Source: JBBRNH01 sp038247465 (GTDB lineage Bacteria; Bacteroidota; Bacteroidia; Cytophagales; Spirosomataceae). From it: a stretch of DNA of 5,548 bases. The notes beneath the pieces were generated by a model. It searched no databases and was not told where the DNA came from. It saw nothing but the letters and a program-made list of their open reading frames with translations. The DNA lies in contig JBBRUV010000325.1 of the NCBI GenBank assembly GCA_038247465.1, positions 1 through 5,548 of the forward strand, given 5' to 3'. This document shows positions 1-5,548 of this stretch, piece after piece. The stretch's first letter is position 1; every line of letters starts with the position of its first letter. Both the position numbers and the translations under genes were made by a program.

Positions 1-714
1 CACACCATTTCTGATGCCGCTTTGGTGGGCGGTGGCAGTTTTCCGCAACCCGGCGAAATCTCGCTCGCCCACAATGGCGTGTTGTTTCTCGACGAATTGC
101 CGGAGTTTAAACGGTCGGCACTGGAGGTGATGCGGCAACCGCTCGAAGACCGCAAAGTGTGCATTTCGCGGGCGAAGTGGGCGGTGGAGTTTCCGGCCAA
201 TTTTATGCTTATCGCCAGCATGAATCCCTGCCCCTGCGGGTACTATAATCACCCCGACAAAGAGTGCGTGTGCGGGCCGGGCGTGGTGCAACGATACCTT
301 GCTAAAATCTCCGGCCCCTTGCTCGACAGGATTGATCTGCACGTAGAAGTTACGCCCGTTTCGTTTGATCAGATGACGGCCAACCGCCCGGCAGAAACCA
401 GCGACACCATCCGGGAGCGGGTTATTAAGGCGCGGGATATTCAGACCAAACGCTTTGCTGAGTACGAAGGGATTTACTCCAACGCCATGATGCCCTCGCA
501 GGTGGTGAAAGAGGTGTGCCAGATTTCGGAGCCGGGCCGCGCTCTGCTCAAAACGGCCATGGAACGGCTCGGTCTTTCGGCCCGCGCCTACGACCGGATT
601 CTAAAAGTCTCGCGCACGATTGCAGATCTCTCGGCTTCGGAAGAAATCAAAATCGAACACCTTGCCGAAGCCATTCAGTACCGGAGTTTAGATAGAGAAA
701 ACTGGGCCGGGTGA
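1..714 (+). CDS. comM: ComM/YifB family Mg-chelatase-like AAA+ ATPase, C-terminal part (5' end outside window)
   Basis: This is the C-terminal 237 codons of a protein that is about 500 residues long in this family. The reading frame is open from base 1, and its first residues (HTISDAALVGGG) are internal family sequence, so the TTG at 22 is not a start. Counting from the first window codon, Walker B is LFLDELPEF (28-36). Next come the sensor segment LIASMNPCPCGYY and a CxC-x9-CxC cysteine cluster (C77, C79, C89, C91). The conserved GPLLDRIDLHVEV follows, with Arg110. The C-terminal Mg_chelatase_C helical domain (about 170-237) carries LSARAYDRILKVSRTIADL. Walker A lies in the missing N-terminal half. 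ComM is known as a hexameric helicase that promotes branch migration of incoming single-stranded DNA during natural transformation. The gene is also kept in bacteria not known to be competent. Nothing in the visible part looks damaged. The neighbours do not suggest a competence cluster. Confidence 0.95.
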   Translation, partial: HTISDAALVGGGSFPQPGEISLAHNGVLFLDELPEFKRSALEVMRQPLEDRKVCISRAKWAVEFPANFMLIASMNPCPCGYYNHPDKECVCGPGVVQRYLAKISGPLLDRIDLHVEVTPVSFDQMTANRPAETSDTIRERVIKARDIQTKRFAEYEGIYSNAMMPSQVVKEVCQISEPGRALLKTAMERLGLSARAYDRILKVSRTIADLSASEEIKIEHLAEAIQYRSLDRENWAG

Positions 715-733
715 GTTGGTAATGGGTTGCATC

Positions 734-948
734 TTAGCCACTAATCGTTATGCTGGCGGCTTTTGCCAGTTGAAACTCCGGGTTGGCCAAGGTAATCAGG
801 TTCTCAAAATAATTAAACGCCTGAAAATGAGTGCTTTTGTCTCTCCCGTGAGACCAGCCTATGATGTTCTCATTTTGATATACCCGAACCATCCCGTCAG
901 TTCCGAAGTACCCTTAACCTTAACCCATCGAATGGCGTTAATCACCGT
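734..948 (-). pseudogene. Probable frameshifted gene remnant (or 52-aa small gene at 734-892)
   Basis: On the minus strand, 734-892 encodes 52 residues from an ATG at 892 to a TAA at 734-736. The product is soluble and rich in aromatic and charged residues, with segments such as VRVYQNENIIGWSHGRDK and FQAFNYFENLITLANPEF, and looks like real globular protein. By my count 27 of its 51 codons after the ATG end in G or C. The coding look continues upstream of the ATG (YFGTDG) until stops at about 914 and 920. The neighbouring minus frame then carries TVINAIRWVKVKG, back to the methyltransferase start. One lost base near 911-914, within a GGGT run, would join the two as VKVKGYFGTDGMVRVYQ. I infer a decayed C-terminal fragment facing comM (its stop is 19 bp from the comM stop). 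An intact 52-aa gene from the ATG is the alternative. I do not recognise the family. Confidence 0.42.
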
Positions 949-2007
949 ATGCAACTTACCATCACGCCCGATAACCCGCTCGAATGGCTGGCACTCCGCG
1001 CCAATATCGTTCCCTGGCCCCTGCTTCATGCCCAGATTATGCCCGTTGTGGCGAAGGCCGTGCTGGAAGCCGCCGACCGGGGTGTTTTTGAAGCCGTTGC
1101 TGACACTGCTCTCACCGCTGCTGAAGTTGCTGAAACCTGCCGTCTTCACCCCAAAGCCACCCGCGAACTATTGAGTCTGCTTACCGCTCTGGGCTACGTG
1201 ACCTATAATCAAGATCGGTTTGGGTTGTCGGCTTCGGCCCGAAAATGGATGATACCCGGTGAACCTGACTCGGTGCAGGGCATGATGCCGTTCAACAACC
1301 GCCTGATGTGGAACTGGCTCGGCGAGATGGGCCATTACCTCGAAACGGGCGAAGGCGTGCATTACCACAACCAACTCACGCCCGACCAATGGCAGCTTTA
1401 CCAAAACGGAATGCAGGCCGCCACCGCCAGCGAAGCCCGTGAATTTGGCCGTCGTGCGCCGGTGCCGAAAGCAATTCGGGCCATAGACGCGGCCTGGATG
1501 CTTGATATTGGCGGTTCGCACGGGCAACACTCGGTGGCGTTGTGCAAACGGTTTTCGGCCCTGACATCGGTAATTCTCGACCTCCCCGAAGCCGTCGAAC
1601 AGGCTGCACCGTTGTTAGCCGCGCAGGGAATGGGTAGCCGCGTTCGGCATCAGCCGGGCAACGCCCTGACCGACGACCTGGGCGAACATCAGTACGATAT
1701 CGTTTTGTTATCCAGCCTGGCCCACCATTTCACCGACGCGCAAAACCGCGATCTGGCCCGGCGTGTGGCGCGGTCGTTGCGGCCCGGCGGGGTCTACATC
1801 GTGAATGAGTTTATCCGGCCCGAAGTCGGTGCTAAACCCGAACTCGTTGGCGCATCAACGGATTTGTTTTACGGCCTGACCAGCACGGCGGGGAATTATT
1901 CGGTGGCCGAAATTCAGGACTGGCAACGGTCGGCGGGGCTGAAACCGGGCAAAGTGGTCTGGTACCGAACCATTCCGGGCCGGGCAATGGTGGCGGGGGT
2001 GAAGTGA
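949..2007 (+). CDS. SAM-dependent O-methyltransferase, Methyltransf_2 family with winged-helix dimerisation domain
   Basis: A complete 352-aa cytoplasmic enzyme, normal length for class II small-molecule O-methyltransferases, which transfer a methyl group from S-adenosylmethionine to a hydroxyl. Residues about 11-100 form the helical winged-helix dimerisation domain (LTAAEVAETCRLHPKATREL, then a wing ending LGYVTYNQDRFGLS). The Rossmann core follows: SAM motif I LDIGGSHG (185-192), the acidic post-I motif ILDLPEAV (209-216), PGNAL (236-240), DIVLLSSLAHHF (250-261) and LRPGG (277-281). His259 aligns with the catalytic His of the plant-type CHDW motif, whose Asp is His260 here. ATG 949 is the only usable start: no in-frame ATG, GTG or TTG lies between it and the upstream stop at 862. 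There is no Shine-Dalgarno sequence, as is usual in Bacteroidota. The substrate cannot be read from the sequence; the family includes carotenoid (CrtF), quinone, polyketide and phenolic methyltransferases. No biosynthetic neighbour is visible to narrow it. Confidence 0.92.
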   Translation: MQLTITPDNPLEWLALRANIVPWPLLHAQIMPVVAKAVLEAADRGVFEAVADTALTAAEVAETCRLHPKATRELLSLLTALGYVTYNQDRFGLSASARKWMIPGEPDSVQGMMPFNNRLMWNWLGEMGHYLETGEGVHYHNQLTPDQWQLYQNGMQAATASEAREFGRRAPVPKAIRAIDAAWMLDIGGSHGQHSVALCKRFSALTSVILDLPEAVEQAAPLLAAQGMGSRVRHQPGNALTDDLGEHQYDIVLLSSLAHHFTDAQNRDLARRVARSLRPGGVYIVNEFIRPEVGAKPELVGASTDLFYGLTSTAGNYSVAEIQDWQRSAGLKPGKVVWYRTIPGRAMVAGVK

Positions 2008-2084
2008 ATAGTTTAACAATTTTGTAACAAACACTGTGACAATATTACCGGGGCGTTAAGTCGGTGTTATGTTACCAAGAAGTT

Positions 2085-2092
2085 TACTTTTG
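2085..2092 (+). promoter_or_regulatory. Candidate Bacteroidota -7 promoter element for the receptor gene
   Basis: TACTTTTG matches the Bacteroidota sigma-A -7 consensus TAnnTTTG and lies 52 bp before the receptor ATG, which would give a leader of roughly 45 nt. I see no clear TTG-type -33 element at the expected distance, so this rests on one short match in AT-rich DNA. Of the two candidates here, its spacing is the more natural. Confidence 0.38.
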
Positions 2093-2119
2093 AGGCAGGT
2101 TTTAGAGTTGGTAAGTCCA

Positions 2120-2127
2120 TAGGTTTG
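2120..2127 (+). promoter_or_regulatory. Second candidate -7 element close to the receptor start
   Basis: TAGGTTTG is an exact match to TAnnTTTG. It sits only 17 bp before the ATG at 2145, so the transcript leader would be about 10 nt or less. No -33 TTG is found at the usual spacing. It is probably a chance match, or an alternative start giving a near-leaderless message. Confidence 0.22.
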
Positions 2128-2144
2128 CAGAGTACAACGTAAAT

Positions 2145-5100
2145 ATGCAACCTATGTATTCTATTTTTAAAGTGCCTCGCACTCTTCTTTGCCTGGCTTT
2201 GATGTTGGCTGGTAGTCATGCAATGGCGCAGTCTATCGCCACAATCACGGGCGTGATTCGAAGTAAAAACGGCGAAACGCTTCCGGGAGCAACCGTACTG
2301 ATTCGGAACGAATCTACCGGATTTGAGACAGGCGTAACCACCAACCCAAACGGTCAGTTTGTCATTAGTCAGTTGCCGCTGGGTGGGCCTTATGCCGTAA
2401 CGGCGCAGTATGTTGGCTTTGGTCGGCTGCGAAAAACAGGCTACACGTTACGCATTGGCGAGCGGCTCACCGTGGATTTTGTGCTGAATGACAACACTCA
2501 GGAGTTATCAGAATTGGTGGTTCGGCCCGAAGACGACAACATCTCACGGGTTTCCCCGATTGGTGCCGCCACTCGGTTGAGCGTTCAGGAAATGCGAAAT
2601 ATGCCCACAAATGGCCGTAGTTTTCAGGATTTGGCAAATCTTAGCCCGATTGTAGGTGGAAATCTCGGTAGTCCGTTTTCGATTGGTGGCACGCGGGAGA
2701 GTTCAACTGCAATCACGCTTGATGGAGCGAATCAACGGTTTATGATGAATGGCGGGCTGATTTCGCAGTACACAGTTTCTATGGAAGCTATTCGCGAATA
2801 TGAAGTTACGACAAATGAATACAATGTGCTTGAAGGCCGGCAGGGTGGTGGTTCGGTGAACGTTATCACAAAGTCAGGAACAAATAATTTGACAGGTTCG
2901 GCGTTTTGGTTTAATCGTTCAAAACAGTTTCGTGTGTTTGATACTGACTTGTTTCGGGGGACCCGCGATGCGAACTATCTTAATCAGCCAATTCGAGGTT
3001 TCCGGGTTAATCAATATGGTTTTTCATTGGGTGGCCCGATCATAAAAGACAAGTTGCATTTTTTCACGGCTGTTGATTTTGAAGACCGTCAGGAGCCGTT
3101 CCCAATCTTAGACGTGCGGCCCGAAACAGAGCAGATCGAAAATATTACGACCGCCAACCTGGCTCGTTTCCAGCAGATTCTGCGGAGCAAGTATGGTCTT
3201 GATCAAAACCAGCAGCAAACCGGGATTTTCACCCGCGAACCAGCCCAGCGTACTGTTTTTGCCCGGCTTGATTGGCAGATTAATGCCGTACACCGTCTGA
3301 CGTTCCGCAACAATATCATTTGGGGACGTACGCAACTCTCTATCAGCCCCGACCAGGCCGGTTTTTTTGAATCCTGGGGAAACACGGAAATTCGGTCATC
3401 GTCGAATTTATTATCGTTGCGTTCATCATTTAATCCGCGTTTCACCAATGAACTTAAAGTCCAATTTCAACAATCCCAGCGCAACTTTCTGCCCAACTCG
3501 TTTGCGCCACGTGGTTTTGTTACCATCCAGTCACAACTGGCAAACGGTTCTAATGTGTCGCGGCAATTTCAGTTTGGCGGCAATCGAATTGCCCCTGAAG
3601 AGCAGGGAGAGCGCCAATTGCAGTTGATAAACACGACCTATCTGCAACGCGGTAAGTTTTTCTTTACGTTTGGCACTGATAACATCATAACCTTTACCAA
3701 CACGCTCAACACAAACGAGCAGGGTGGTTTGTTTCAGTTTGCGAGTTTAGATGCCCTGGACAACCTGGCACCTTCTCAGTTTACCCGGTTGGCACCGCTA
3801 AACCCACAAGCCAACGGGTTTGCACCCCGGTTGCGATCAACAGCGATTGATTTAGCCGTTTTTGCCCAGGCCGAGTTTAACCCGGTCAAAAATCTAAACG
3901 TTTTAGCCGGACTACGCTACGATGCTACGGCGTTTCTCAAAGTTCCGGGATACAATCCTTTAGTTGAGGAAACTCTCCGTCGGCGCACCAATGTAGTTGC
4001 CGGCGACTGGAACAACATCCAACCCCGTGTGCAGATAAAATGGGATGTATTGGGCAATCAAAAATCAACGCTTCGCTTTGGTGCAGGCTCTTATTCGGCC
4101 AACATAGTCCATTGGTCGCAGTTGAGTAATATTCTACAAACAGGATTAAACCTGACAGATATAGCCCTGCAGGGGGCAAACGTGCCGCGCCCTGATTTTG
4201 TAGCCTATCGGAACGACCCGCTTACCGTACCGGGCGCGCCGGCAACCGGTGTTCGGGGTGCGCCGTATGTGAATCTGATTGGCTCAAACTTTCAGGCACC
4301 CATGACCTGGAAAGCGAACGTAGCGTATCGTCAGTTTTTTATGAATACCTTTTACGTGGGCGTGAATGCCTACGTTTCCCGCACTCTTGACAACTATCAG
4401 TATGTAGATTTAAATTTACGCCAACAGGCTACTTTTAATCTTGCCAATGAGGGTAACCGGCCCGTATATGCCCCGCTTGACCAAATTCTGCGTACATCAA
4501 ACGAAAACCCGGCAACTGCGGCTGTTCGGGCTTATCCCAGCCCAAACCCGGCAGCAGTGAACCAAAACCCGGCGTTGGGACGAGTACTTGAATTAAACGG
4601 GCGGTCTAACATTTGGCAGCGGGGTGTAATTTTTGAAACGGGTGTGGTATTGCCAAAAGGCGGTAGCATCAACGCCACGTACACACTCAATAAAACCGAA
4701 GACGACAACTCCTACAACTGCTGTATCGCCCGAACATCAATGGTAACGCGGATTGCAGGAGACCCACGCGAACTCAACGAAAATCGGGGAGGTGCAGAAA
4801 CCAACTTTCGCAATAAGATTATTGTGTACGGCACGTCGCCCCAGATGGCTGGCTTTCGGTTAGGATTTCGCTACATTGGCATTGGCGGACAACCGTTCTC
4901 GCCCGTTGTTTTCGGCGATATTACTGGTGTTGGCACGGGACTGCTGATTAATAACAGCGCACGGGCGTTTGTTTTTGATCCGGCGGCAATCAGAGCCAAC
5001 CCCAGCGCCACCGTGTTTGAATTGGCTACGGCAACGGGCATGGAGCAGGTACTCAATAATCCGAACAATATTGGGCGTGACATACTGGCTGCCAGCATCA

Positions 5101-5447
5101 ATAAAATTGCTCCCCGAAACGCTATCTATAACCCTGTTTATCACAATATTGACGTGCGTTTGTCATACACCCTTGATAATAAAACGATAAAAGGCTTAGG
5201 GAAAAACAGTCTGGAACTGCTTGCAGAGGTATTTAATTTCGGCAACTTACTGAACTCAAAAAATGGCGCGCAGGAAGTAGTACCGGGAGGTAATCAAGTG
5301 TTGTTGCAGACACTTGGTATTGATCCAGTTGCGCTTCGGCAAGGCCGAAATCAGTATGCTTATCGTGTGAATACTAATTTTGGGCAGACTGTCCGTCAGG
5401 GAAATCCGTATCAAGTACAGATTGGTGTTCGATACCAGTTTCAATAA
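2145..5447 (+). CDS. Oar-like TonB-dependent outer-membrane receptor with carboxypeptidase-regulatory-like domain
   Basis: A complete 1100-aa outer-membrane protein. The signal peptide (1-28) has a hydrophobic core LLCLALMLAG and an AMA|Q cleavage site. A carboxypeptidase-regulatory-like beta-sandwich (about 32-115) follows, with GVIRSKNGETLPGATVLI and TNPNGQFVISQLP. ELSELVVRPED (120-130) is in the TonB-box position. The plug (about 140-245) has FSIGGTRESSTAITLDGAN and GGGSVNVITKSGTNNLTGSA. The rest is the beta-barrel, including GGPIIKDKLHFF (296-307) and an aromatic C-terminal strand ending VQIGVRYQFQ. TonB-dependent receptors move large substrates across the outer membrane using proton-motive force from TonB-ExbB-ExbD. 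The plug and barrel motifs fit the Oar type better than SusC, and no SusD gene follows within the window. Myxococcus Oar is needed for protease secretion, but the substrate here is unknown. ATG 2145 is taken as start; the ATG at 2154 would give an equally good signal peptide. The gene is visibly more AT-rich than comM and the methyltransferase. Confidence 0.93.
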   Translation: MQPMYSIFKVPRTLLCLALMLAGSHAMAQSIATITGVIRSKNGETLPGATVLIRNESTGFETGVTTNPNGQFVISQLPLGGPYAVTAQYVGFGRLRKTGYTLRIGERLTVDFVLNDNTQELSELVVRPEDDNISRVSPIGAATRLSVQEMRNMPTNGRSFQDLANLSPIVGGNLGSPFSIGGTRESSTAITLDGANQRFMMNGGLISQYTVSMEAIREYEVTTNEYNVLEGRQGGGSVNVITKSGTNNLTGSAFWFNRSKQFRVFDTDLFRGTRDANYLNQPIRGFRVNQYGFSLGGPIIKDKLHFFTAVDFEDRQEPFPILDVRPETEQIENITTANLARFQQILRSKYGLDQNQQQTGIFTREPAQRTVFARLDWQINAVHRLTFRNNIIWGRTQLSISPDQAGFFESWGNTEIRSSSNLLSLRSSFNPRFTNELKVQFQQSQRNFLPNSFAPRGFVTIQSQLANGSNVSRQFQFGGNRIAPEEQGERQLQLINTTYLQRGKFFFTFGTDNIITFTNTLNTNEQGGLFQFASLDALDNLAPSQFTRLAPLNPQANGFAPRLRSTAIDLAVFAQAEFNPVKNLNVLAGLRYDATAFLKVPGYNPLVEETLRRRTNVVAGDWNNIQPRVQIKWDVLGNQKSTLRFGAGSYSANIVHWSQLSNILQTGLNLTDIALQGANVPRPDFVAYRNDPLTVPGAPATGVRGAPYVNLIGSNFQAPMTWKANVAYRQFFMNTFYVGVNAYVSRTLDNYQYVDLNLRQQATFNLANEGNRPVYAPLDQILRTSNENPATAAVRAYPSPNPAAVNQNPALGRVLELNGRSNIWQRGVIFETGVVLPKGGSINATYTLNKTEDDNSYNCCIARTSMVTRIAGDPRELNENRGGAETNFRNKIIVYGTSPQMAGFRLGFRYIGIGGQPFSPVVFGDITGVGTGLLINNSARAFVFDPAAIRANPSATVFELATATGMEQVLNNPNNIGRDILAASINKIAPRNAIYNPVYHNIDVRLSYTLDNKTIKGLGKNSLELLAEVFNFGNLLNSKNGAQEVVPGGNQVLLQTLGIDPVALRQGRNQYAYRVNTNFGQTVRQGNPYQVQIGVRYQFQ

Positions 5448-5474
5448 CCAGAATTTGTTTCGTAATAAGGACTT

Positions 5475-5540
5475 TACCAGAACCGTCTTTGTTGCCAGAC
5501 TATCCAGCAGGCAAGTCTGGCAACAAAGAAGGTTGTGGTA
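5475..5540. repeat. Long near-perfect inverted repeat (27-bp arms, 12-nt loop)
   Basis: The left arm 5475-5501 and right arm 5514-5540 are reverse complements over 27 bp with two mismatches (5480/5535 and 5485/5530). The inner 16 bp (5486-5501 TCTTTGTTGCCAGACT with 5514-5529) pair perfectly. The loop is ATCCAGCAGGCA. It begins 27 bp after the receptor stop codon, so it may end that transcript or protect its 3' end. It lacks a T-tract after the right arm (AGGTTGTGG follows the inner stem), so it is not a standard intrinsic terminator. Its length and symmetry also fit a dispersed palindromic repeat of the REP or MITE kind. Which it is cannot be told from one copy. Confidence 0.8.
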
Positions 5541-5548
5541 TAAGATAG

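Noticed and set aside
870..877. TCATTTTG as a -7 promoter element for the methyltransferase
   Set aside because: It misses the consensus TA at the second base, has no -33 partner at the right distance, and lies inside the coding-like minus-strand remnant.
908..924. Tandem CCTTAA hexamers (telomere-like look)
   Set aside because: Only two copies plus a partial one, which chance can easily produce. They fall in the suspected frameshift area of the minus-strand remnant and have no further structure.
859..1149. 96-codon minus-strand open frame antisense to the methyltransferase 5' end
   Set aside because: The part inside 949-1149 is a shadow of the methyltransferase and is not protein-like. Only the segment left of 948 looks coding, and it is treated as part of the suspected remnant.
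716..1174. 152-codon plus-strand open frame overlapping the start of the methyltransferase
   Set aside because: Its product is a Pro/Leu/Arg-rich string with no domain-like pattern, and its second half overlaps the well-supported methyltransferase in another frame. The minus strand of its first half looks more coding.
2020..2077. Weak inverted repeat TGTAAC / GTTACC and AACACTG / CGGTGTT in the receptor upstream region
   Set aside because: The matches are only five to six bases, with mismatches and wide spacing, which is not distinguishable from chance in AT-rich intergenic DNA.
2145..5447. SusC-type glycan receptor of a polysaccharide utilisation locus
   Set aside because: The plug and barrel motifs (GGGSVNVITKSGTNNLTGSA, GGPIIKDKLHFF) are of the Oar type, and no SusD or carbohydrate enzyme is visible in the window.
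5486..5529. Standard Rho-independent terminator
   Set aside because: The stem is very strong, but no T-run follows on either strand, so the feature is listed as an inverted repeat with possible transcript-end function only.

Overview
The window looks like chromosomal DNA of a Bacteroidota bacterium, probably a member of the Cytophagales close to Spirosoma. The grounds are a large Oar-like TonB-dependent receptor with an N-terminal carboxypeptidase-regulatory-like domain, no Shine-Dalgarno sequences at the gene starts, and matches to the Bacteroidota -7 promoter element (TAnnTTTG). The genus is an inference from style, not from a marker gene.

Layout from left to right. (1) 1-714, plus strand: the C-terminal 237 codons of a ComM/YifB Mg-chelatase-like AAA+ ATPase, cut off by the left edge. 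(2) 715-948: a 234-bp gap without an intact plus-strand gene. Its minus strand holds a protein-like 52-codon reading frame (734-892). Allowing one frameshift near 911-914 extends it to about 948, so it is either a tiny gene or, more likely, a decayed gene remnant. (3) 949-2007, plus strand: a complete 352-aa SAM-dependent O-methyltransferase with a winged-helix dimerisation domain. (4) 2008-2144: a 137-bp intergenic region with two possible -7 promoter elements. (5) 2145-5447, plus strand: a complete 1100-aa Oar-like TonB-dependent outer-membrane receptor. (6) 5448-5548: no gene, but a long near-perfect inverted repeat (27-bp arms, 12-nt loop).

The three main genes point the same way but do not form an obvious pathway. 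ComM is a DNA-processing helicase of natural transformation, the methyltransferase acts on an unknown small molecule, and the receptor is an envelope transporter. The gaps (234 and 137 bp) argue against a tight operon. The receptor is visibly more AT-rich than comM and the methyltransferase. No mobile-element gene, RNA gene, CRISPR array or defence system is visible. The items most worth checking are the minus-strand remnant and the terminal palindrome; neither amounts to a demonstrated new system.
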